Shown piece by piece: positions 24,253-28,839 of a stretch of DNA of 28,839 bases. Under the pieces are notes generated by a model, which had not been told where the DNA came from, did not search any database, and saw only the letters and a program-made list of their open reading frames with translations. Origin of the DNA: Candidatus Omnitrophota bacterium (lineage in GTDB: Bacteria; Omnitrophota; Gorgyraeia; Duberdicusellales; 4484-171); assembly GCA_003644405.1 (NCBI GenBank), contig QNCE01000004.1, positions 1 to 28,839 of the forward strand, in the 5' to 3' direction. The position numbers were made by a program, and so were the translations under genes. How positions within the stretch are numbered: position 1 is the stretch's first letter; the number at the start of each line of letters is the position of its first letter.

Positions 24253-24984
24253 TTAATTATCCTTAGAAGTTCTCTTACTCCAGTTACCTAAAGTTAATTT
24301 ATAAATAAGTTCTGCTGAAATTTTTTTAAATTTACCTGGTTTCAACTTTCCCAATTTCAAATTCCCAACCCTTACCCTCTTTAAAGTTAAAACAGGAAAG
24401 CCCAATCTCCCTAGAAGCCTACGTAAATGCCTCTTTTTCCCCTCGCAGACTACAACCCTTAGTTTACTACGACACTTATCTCTTTTTACTACTACTGCTG
24501 AATTAACTCTTAGAAAATCTCCTCTATCTTTTATACCTTCTTTTAGCTTATCTAAAATATCTTTGGTAATATTTCCTTTTACCCAAAGAAGATACTCTTT
24601 CTCTATCTGAAACTTGGGGTGAGTTAACCGGTAGCATAAGTTGCCATCGTTAGTAAGAATGAGAAGACCGGAAGAATCTTTATCTAATCTTCCCACAGGG
24701 AAAACTTTTACTTCCTTTTTAGAAAAAAAATCTACCACTTTCTTAGGGGCAAAATTGTCTTTTACTGTGGTAGTTACTCCCTTAGGTTTATGAAAAATGA
24801 AATAAACTCGCGGGCGGGGAGTTAACTCTACACCGTTGAACTCTACAGTGTCATTAGAGCTTACTGTAAACCAAGGAGAGTAAACCTTCTTCCCATTAAC
24901 CAAAACTCTCCCCTCCTTTATTATCTGATCAGCTTTTCTACGGGAACTAACTCCACACCAAGCTAGGAAACGATTGAGACGCAT
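24253..24984 (-). CDS. rluB: RluB/RsuA-family pseudouridine synthase
   Basis: Modifies a uridine in rRNA; RluB relatives act on 23S rRNA position 2605, RsuA relatives on 16S. The 243 residues have an N-terminal S4 RNA-binding domain (MRLNRFLAWCGVSSRRKAD, then VLVNGKKV) and the catalytic block GRLDKDSSGLLILTNDG with Asp101. The C-terminal EGKKRHLRRLLGRLGFPV motif follows, where His replaces the more common Gln. S4 plus this length fits RluB better than RsuA, but target specificity cannot be fixed. It starts two bases after mtaB ends. Confidence 0.88.
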   Translation of the reverse strand: MRLNRFLAWCGVSSRRKADQIIKEGRVLVNGKKVYSPWFTVSSNDTVEFNGVELTPRPRVYFIFHKPKGVTTTVKDNFAPKKVVDFFSKKEVKVFPVGRLDKDSSGLLILTNDGNLCYRLTHPKFQIEKEYLLWVKGNITKDILDKLKEGIKDRGDFLRVNSAVVVKRDKCRSKLRVVVCEGKKRHLRRLLGRLGFPVLTLKRVRVGNLKLGKLKPGKFKKISAELIYKLTLGNWSKRTSKDN

Positions 24985-24986
24985 AC

Positions 24987-26225
24987 TTACTTAGTTAGCT
25001 CACCATAGACTTTTTCTTTATCTACTTTCGTCACTCTTATCTTTACTATCTCACCTAAAGGGGGCCTCTCCTCTATAAATACTCTTATATAATTTTCTGT
25101 ATAACCAGAAGTTAAGCCACACCTTCTCCCCTCAGTAACCATATAGAGGGTTCGATGTAAAAACTGCTTTTTATATTGGTAGGAAAACTCTTCAGCCATA
25201 TCCTTTAATACCCTGTATCTCAACTTAATTTTCTTCTCATCTCTAACTTCACTCTCCTTAAAAATAGTGAATTCCCGAGGAGAAAATCTAAAAATATGCA
25301 TCCGCATTGGTCTTACTTTTTTCAAAAAATTTAAAGTTCTAGAGAAACTATCGTCATCCTCAGAAGGAAAACCTATCATAATATCACAACTTATAGCTAA
25401 CAAAGGATTAATCTTACGTACTCTCTCCACAGTATCTAAATAAAAGGCAACTGTTTCCTTCTTATTCATCAGCTTAAGAATACGATCATCCCCACTCTGA
25501 AAAGGAAGATGAAGATGAGGACATACCTTTTCATTCTCAAAAAGAGAAAAAAACTCACTATCTAACCCCAAAGGTTCTAAAGAACTAAACCTCATTCTTC
25601 TTAAATTTTTAATTTTTAAAATATCTTTACTCAAAGAGGTCAAGTTTTCTTTAAAAGATAAATCTTTTCCATAGAGAGCAATATTAGTTCCGCAGAGAAC
25701 AATCTCAGGATGTTTCAAAGATAATGTTTCAGCTTCATTCAGAATATCATCTTTAGGACGGGATAAAGGGGCTCCTCTTAAATAAGGAATTTTACAGAAA
25801 CTACAAAAGTTGTCACAGCCATCTTGGATTTTTAAAAACGCCCGCCTATTAAAAAAAGAAGTTATCTTAAAAGACCATATGCTTTTACTAGAATTTTTTC
25901 TACCTAAAATAATATCTACCAAATGTGGCTTCTTCTCTTGAGAAACTATATAATCTGCACCTAACCTCTTTAACCTTTCTCTATTCTCTGGATGAGCAAA
26001 ACATCCCAAAGCTACCAGTTTGGCGCAAGGTTTTTCTCTCTTTGCTTTTAAGAGTGCTTTTTCTGACTTTCTATCTGCACGGTGAGTTACTGTGCAAGTA
26101 TTTACTACATAAATATCTGCCTCCTGAGAAGTAACTTCGAATCCTTCCCTTTGAAATTCTTCCATCAAAGCTTGTGTCTCGTACTGATTAACCTTGCATC
26201 CTAAAGTAATAAATTTAACTCTCAT
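24987..26225 (-). CDS. mtaB: MtaB, tRNA (t6A37) methylthiotransferase
   Basis: Radical-SAM enzyme that converts t6A37 to ms2t6A37 in tRNAs reading ANN codons. In the 412 residues the N-terminal UPF0004 domain carries the second cluster's Cys10, Cys44 and Cys75 (TLGCKVNQYE, NTCTVTHRADRKS, LGCF). The radical SAM motif is CDNFCSFCKIP (Cys137, 141, 144), and a TRAM-like domain lies at the C-terminus. The TVTHRADRKS stretch resembles MtaB rather than MiaB or RimO. The start overlaps the rsmE stop as ATGA. Confidence 0.93.
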   Translation of the reverse strand: MRVKFITLGCKVNQYETQALMEEFQREGFEVTSQEADIYVVNTCTVTHRADRKSEKALLKAKREKPCAKLVALGCFAHPENRERLKRLGADYIVSQEKKPHLVDIILGRKNSSKSIWSFKITSFFNRRAFLKIQDGCDNFCSFCKIPYLRGAPLSRPKDDILNEAETLSLKHPEIVLCGTNIALYGKDLSFKENLTSLSKDILKIKNLRRMRFSSLEPLGLDSEFFSLFENEKVCPHLHLPFQSGDDRILKLMNKKETVAFYLDTVERVRKINPLLAISCDIMIGFPSEDDDSFSRTLNFLKKVRPMRMHIFRFSPREFTIFKESEVRDEKKIKLRYRVLKDMAEEFSYQYKKQFLHRTLYMVTEGRRCGLTSGYTENYIRVFIEERPPLGEIVKIRVTKVDKEKVYGELTK

Positions 26226-26941
26226 AGAAGTGATAAATAGTTAATTAACCCTACAGAAAAAATAGCCGAAGTTTCACTTCTTAGAATATTAGGAGATAAA
26301 CGGAAAAACAAGAAGTTATGTTCCTTTAACTTTTCCAACTCCTGATGAGAAAAATCACCTTCAGGACCAATTATAATAAGAATCTGGGAATACCTTCCTC
26401 CTTTAAACATCTCAAAAAGAAGGTCCCCTTTAGGATGTGCAGCCACCTTAAGATCAGCCTTCTCTTTAATAACTGCCTCGAAATCTCTTACTTCTTCAAC
26501 TTCTGGAAACCATAGCTGGTTAGATTGACGAACTGCTTCTTCTACAATTTTTCTCCACCTTAGGAGTTTAGCTTGAGAAGGGGGGGTTCTAACTATACTT
26601 CGTTGAGCAAAAAAAGGCAAAAACTTAAAAATTCCTAGCTCTGTGCACTTTTGAAAAATTAAATCTAACTTTGCTTCTCTCATTAAAGGGAAAGCTAGAA
26701 TAATACGAGTTGTTGGTTTAGGTTCTTCTCTTACTAATTTAATTTTTCTAATCTCTACACTCTCTTTTCTTATCTCTGTCAATGTATAAAGATATTCTCT
26801 TCCTTGTCCATCGAATATAAATAGAGGCCTTCCTTCGTTTAAGCGAAGAACTTCCTTTATTTTATGGAGAATTTCCTTCTCCTGGATAGAAACATATTCC
26901 TTTATTTTCTGTGGAGGAAAATAAAGTCTTACTCGGGACAT
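26222..26941 (-). CDS. rsmE: RsmE, 16S rRNA (uracil1498-N3)-methyltransferase
   Basis: SPOUT-fold methyltransferase acting on assembled 30S subunits. The N-terminal PUA-like domain (about 1-70) leads into the knot domain with KCTELGIFKFLPF (98-110), EEAVRQSNQLWFPEV (134-148), IGPEGDF (191-197) and LSPNILRSETSA (215-226). At 239 aa it is of normal length. It starts 17 bases after the MEMO-AMMECR1 frame and no clear Shine-Dalgarno precedes the ATG. Confidence 0.95.
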   Translation of the reverse strand: MSRVRLYFPPQKIKEYVSIQEKEILHKIKEVLRLNEGRPLFIFDGQGREYLYTLTEIRKESVEIRKIKLVREEPKPTTRIILAFPLMREAKLDLIFQKCTELGIFKFLPFFAQRSIVRTPPSQAKLLRWRKIVEEAVRQSNQLWFPEVEEVRDFEAVIKEKADLKVAAHPKGDLLFEMFKGGRYSQILIIIGPEGDFSHQELEKLKEHNFLFFRLSPNILRSETSAIFSVGLINYLSLL

Positions 26942-26958
26942 TTAAGTTTACTTTAAAT

Positions 26959-27525
26959 TTACTTCATTAACTCAGACTCAGAGAATACCAAAGCAGTAAA
27001 TTTGTAGATGGTAACATCTTTATCCTTGTAAGCCTGGGGAGGTAACCCTGCCTTAAGACAGAGATGCTGAAGAAAGGTAATTCTATCCCAATTATATTCT
27101 AAAGGTACCTGAGGCAAGAGAAGTCCAGAGTATAATCCCTTCCTAATCATAAGTCCGTCTCTACCTACTTGAATTTCATCTAAACTCTCTACTTTCTCAA
27201 AAGGAGAAAGCACAGAGATCTCAATCTCTATATCTTTCAATTCTTCCCAACGCACAGGAGGAAAGCGAGGGTCTCCAGTAGCTGACTCAATTGCTATCTT
27301 AGAAACTGCTTCATAAAGAGGAGTATCAGCAACAATTCTTCCAATACAACCACGTAAATCTCCTTTTTTCTTTAAAGTAACAAACACCCCTCTTTTTTCT
27401 TTTAACCTGGGAGAATCCACTTCAAATTTAGGGAGCTTTCCTTCCTTCAAATAACTCTCCAAAGTAGCTCTAGCTATCTTAAGCAAAGTGACTTTTTCGT
27501 CTTTAGTTAATTGGTAGTCAGACAT
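26959..27525 (-). CDS. AMMECR1-domain protein from an internal start (alternative product)
   Basis: An in-frame ATG at 27525 is preceded by AAGGAGG at a 5-base spacing, one of the strongest ribosome sites in the window. The 188-residue product would be a complete, leaderless AMMECR1 protein starting MSDYQLTKDEK, the usual size for stand-alone members. It would remain in the cytoplasm, unlike the signal-peptide-bearing long form. It is nested within the long frame and shares its stop. AMMECR1 has the invariant LRGCIG motif but no proven catalytic activity. Confidence 0.6.
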   Translation of the reverse strand: MSDYQLTKDEKVTLLKIARATLESYLKEGKLPKFEVDSPRLKEKRGVFVTLKKKGDLRGCIGRIVADTPLYEAVSKIAIESATGDPRFPPVRWEELKDIEIEISVLSPFEKVESLDEIQVGRDGLMIRKGLYSGLLLPQVPLEYNWDRITFLQHLCLKAGLPPQAYKDKDVTIYKFTALVFSESELMK

Positions 27526-28413
27526 TGCATCCTCCTTATTTTTTTTATAGATAACAGCACTCAAATATCCCACTACCCTTTCTTTACCTAAAGAAGGGTA
27601 GGTATCTCCAGAGTTAGCGTACTTTAAAATTTTAACTTCTGCCCCTACTTTATTAGCATAGATAAGGAAAGAAATCAATGGATAAATTCCACAAGCCCTC
27701 TGCTCATTTAGCTGTAACGAAAGCCAAAGCCGAGTAGCATCCTTTCTTTCTATATAACTTATAGTCTCTCTATCAATCTTTACCGCTTCCTGGTAAGGGT
27801 GGTAGTGGGATAAATCCGTTGAAACTACTATAAGAATTCTCTTTTTGCAAGAAGCCTCCATTAATCTGGTAGCAAATCTTTCTAAATCTTGATATAGTAC
27901 TTTCCCGAAAAGAACAGGCACTATTTTGAAATCTTTTAACACTCTCATAAGAAAAGGTAGTTGCACCTCTAAACAATGTTCGTGAAAAAAATATTTTTTT
28001 TCAAAACTCACACACTCCAAAGTAGAAAGTTCTCTAGCTAAGGCCTCATCTATCTTTATAACTCCTAAAGGAGTAGAAAAAGCTCCTTTCTCCCAGATAG
28101 CCATACCTTTAAACAGATAATGGTGGGAAGGGCCAAGGAGAACCACGCTATCAAATTTTTTACCTTCTAAAATCTTATAACTAAATCCAGCAACTTCTCC
28201 GGAAAAAACATATCCTGCATGAGGAGAAATTATCCCTAAAACTTCCCCTTCAACTGAAGAGGAAGCCATATTTAGATAAAAATCCACCTGCTTAGCTAAT
28301 TCCTTCTCATCTTTAGGGTAGAAAGAGCCAGCAAATTCGTAATCCTTAATTATTTGAGAATAAGCAGAAAAGGAAACAATTAATCCTACAAAGAAACCCA
28401 CTATTTTTACCAT
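26959..28413 (-). CDS. MEMO (AmmeMemoRadiSam B) - AMMECR1 (AmmeMemoRadiSam A) single open frame with signal peptide
   Basis: 484 codons joining a MEMO domain to an AMMECR1 domain. MEMO (about 25-290) keeps SPHAGY (His65), GPSHH (His97/98), EHC (145-147), STDLSH (Asp200, His203) and ACG (Cys241), the metal-site positions of MEMO proteins. AMMECR1 (about 298-484) keeps LRGCIG (353-358), DPRFPPV and LLLPQV. The N-terminus is a typical signal peptide with AYS-Q as likely cleavage site, unusual because AMMECR1 proteins are normally cytoplasmic. Partners of these families include a radical SAM protein, not seen here. The junction has no linker and holds an A8 run plus a strong internal ribosome site, so this may be two genes (27536-28413 and 26959-27525) merged by a 1-base deletion. 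Exact function is unknown. Confidence 0.88.
   Translation of the reverse strand: MVKIVGFFVGLIVSFSAYSQIIKDYEFAGSFYPKDEKELAKQVDFYLNMASSSVEGEVLGIISPHAGYVFSGEVAGFSYKILEGKKFDSVVLLGPSHHYLFKGMAIWEKGAFSTPLGVIKIDEALARELSTLECVSFEKKYFFHEHCLEVQLPFLMRVLKDFKIVPVLFGKVLYQDLERFATRLMEASCKKRILIVVSTDLSHYHPYQEAVKIDRETISYIERKDATRLWLSLQLNEQRACGIYPLISFLIYANKVGAEVKILKYANSGDTYPSLGKERVVGYLSAVIYKKNKEDAMSDYQLTKDEKVTLLKIARATLESYLKEGKLPKFEVDSPRLKEKRGVFVTLKKKGDLRGCIGRIVADTPLYEAVSKIAIESATGDPRFPPVRWEELKDIEIEISVLSPFEKVESLDEIQVGRDGLMIRKGLYSGLLLPQVPLEYNWDRITFLQHLCLKAGLPPQAYKDKDVTIYKFTALVFSESELMK
27531..27546 (-). other. A8 tract plus internal Shine-Dalgarno at the MEMO/AMMECR1 junction
   Basis: The minus strand reads TAT, eight As, then TAAGGAGG. 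In the sequenced frame this is AAA AAA AAT AAG. With nine As, or after a -1 slip on the A tract, MEMO would end KKK-stop at the TAA (27536-27538). That TAA overlaps the AAGGAGG (27531-27537) serving the AMMECR1 ATG at 27525. The layout is that of two coupled genes. Confidence 0.75.
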
Positions 28414-28479
28414 AGTAAGTAATCTCCTACCTCAGAAAAGTTTTCAACCATCCCTGGATTAGGTATATTTTTCTTTAAA

Positions 28480-28552
28480 TGGAGTCGACCGGATTCGAAC
28501 CGGCGCCCTCCTGCATGCGAAGCAGGCGTTCTCCCCGCTGAACTACGACCCC
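28480..28552 (-). tRNA. tRNA-Ala, anticodon CGC
   Basis: A 73-base cloverleaf on the minus strand. The acceptor stem is seven pairs including G3:U70, the alanine identity pair, with A73 as discriminator. The D-stem GTTC/GAAC, anticodon stem CCTGC/GCAGG with loop TTCGCAT and T-stem GCCGG/CCGGT with loop TTCGAAT are all intact. The anticodon CGC (28517-28519) reads GCG. CCA is not encoded (A73 is followed by TTT), so the Cca enzyme of this window must add it. Confidence 0.95.
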
Positions 28553-28626
28553 ATCTCTTCTCTATTTTAGCTTCTATTTTAAAGAGATAACCTATCTTTA
28601 AAGTCTCTTTTCCAAGGACTATTAAA

Positions 28627-28654
28627 ATTATATATTAGCACTAAAACAGGTCAA
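28627..28654 (-). promoter_or_regulatory. Promoter for tRNA-Ala and possibly the downstream gene run
   Basis: TTGACC (28649-28654, 5/6) and TATAAT (28627-28632, 6/6) with a 16-base spacer lie just after the stop of the right-edge gene. Transcription would begin near 28620, about 68 bases before the tRNA. No clear terminator follows the tRNA, so read-through into MEMO-AMMECR1 and beyond is possible. Confidence 0.75.
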
Positions 28655-28655
28655 G

Positions 28656-28839
28656 TCAATTCGCTGAATGGACTAAAGAGAGAAAACTAATGGGCGAGGT
28701 AATACTTATCTGGGGATTATTAGCATAATCCACCTGGGTGTTGTCAGGAGTATAACGGAGAACGAAATTATTGATACTAACACGACTGCCTGATACACTA
28801 AAGTCGAAACTGACTACTCGTGATGAGAGAACCTCTCTA
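28656..28839 (-). CDS. C-terminal end of an unknown protein (runs off right edge)
   Basis: An open frame of 60 codons enters from the right edge and stops at TGA 28656-28658. The residues are Ser-, Asn- and Val-rich with alternating hydrophobic/polar pattern (for example VVSFDFSVSGSRVSINNFVL), suggesting beta structure of an exported or pilus-type protein, but no family was recognised. The codon pattern and the promoter placed directly after the stop support a real gene end. The other two minus-strand frames close within this stretch. Confidence 0.6.
   Translation of the reverse strand, partial: REVLSSRVVSFDFSVSGSRVSINNFVLRYTPDNTQVDYANNPQISITSPISFLSLVHSAN

Noticed and set aside
27773..27976. 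Minus-strand 67-codon frame within the MEMO domain
   Set aside because: A shadow in another frame of conserved MEMO coding sequence.
28553..28620. Hairpin in the tRNA-Ala leader as a terminator of the right-edge gene
   Set aside because: Only a weak, bulged A/T-rich stem without a U-tract; not convincing as a terminator or riboswitch.
1..28839. CRISPR arrays, insertion sequences, rRNA genes, large repeats
   Set aside because: None seen on reading both strands; the window is nearly all packed coding sequence.

Overview
This 28.8-kb window is a dense, AT-rich bacterial chromosome segment. Every recognised gene lies on the minus strand, so transcription runs from the right edge to the left edge. 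MurE has the DNPR signature of meso-diaminopimelate peptidoglycan. GmhB-type phosphatase, an MGDG-synthase/MurG-like glycosyltransferase and a probable lipoprotein point to a diderm (Gram-negative type) cell. The AT-rich composition, the gene order and a MEMO/AMMECR1 locus suggest an uncultivated lineage such as Omnitrophota or a similar candidate phylum. That placement is a guess from style and was not tested.

Layout from right to left. (1) 28656-28839: the C-terminal end of an unknown gene, then a strong promoter and tRNA-Ala(CGC). (2) 28413-13456: a long, tightly packed run of housekeeping genes, namely MEMO-AMMECR1, rsmE, mtaB, rluB, gmhB, a glycosyltransferase, priA, fmt, acyP, a metallophosphoesterase, ligA, a lipoprotein, an MBL hydrolase, xerD and cca. 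(3) 13413-10271: ylxP-rbfA-nrnA-truB-ribF, the usual companions of infB but without infB, driven by a near-consensus promoter that would give an almost leaderless mRNA. (4) 10155-1: a canonical dcw cluster (mraZ, rsmH, ftsL, ftsI, murE, murF, mraY, murD, ftsW, start of murG) with a consensus promoter and a three-repeat MraZ operator lying over the transcript start and ribosome binding site. Most genes overlap by a few bases (often ATGA) or are separated by less than 20 bases, implying translational coupling. I found no convincing intrinsic terminators.

The genes cover lipid II synthesis and septal wall polymerisation, ribosome and tRNA maturation, replication and repair (LigA, PriA, Xer), and cofactor synthesis. 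No plainly new defence or mobile system is visible.

The points most worth checking are these. Two apparent gene fusions (MraZ-RsmH and MEMO-AMMECR1) both sit on A-homopolymers. In each case adding one A restores two normal separate genes, so each is a recent frameshift, a slippage site or a sequencing indel. PriA has lost its Walker A, DEEH and arginine-finger motifs. Fmt lacks the family's catalytic Asn. The MEMO protein carries a signal peptide, while a strong internal ribosome binding site would allow the AMMECR1 part to be made alone in the cytoplasm.
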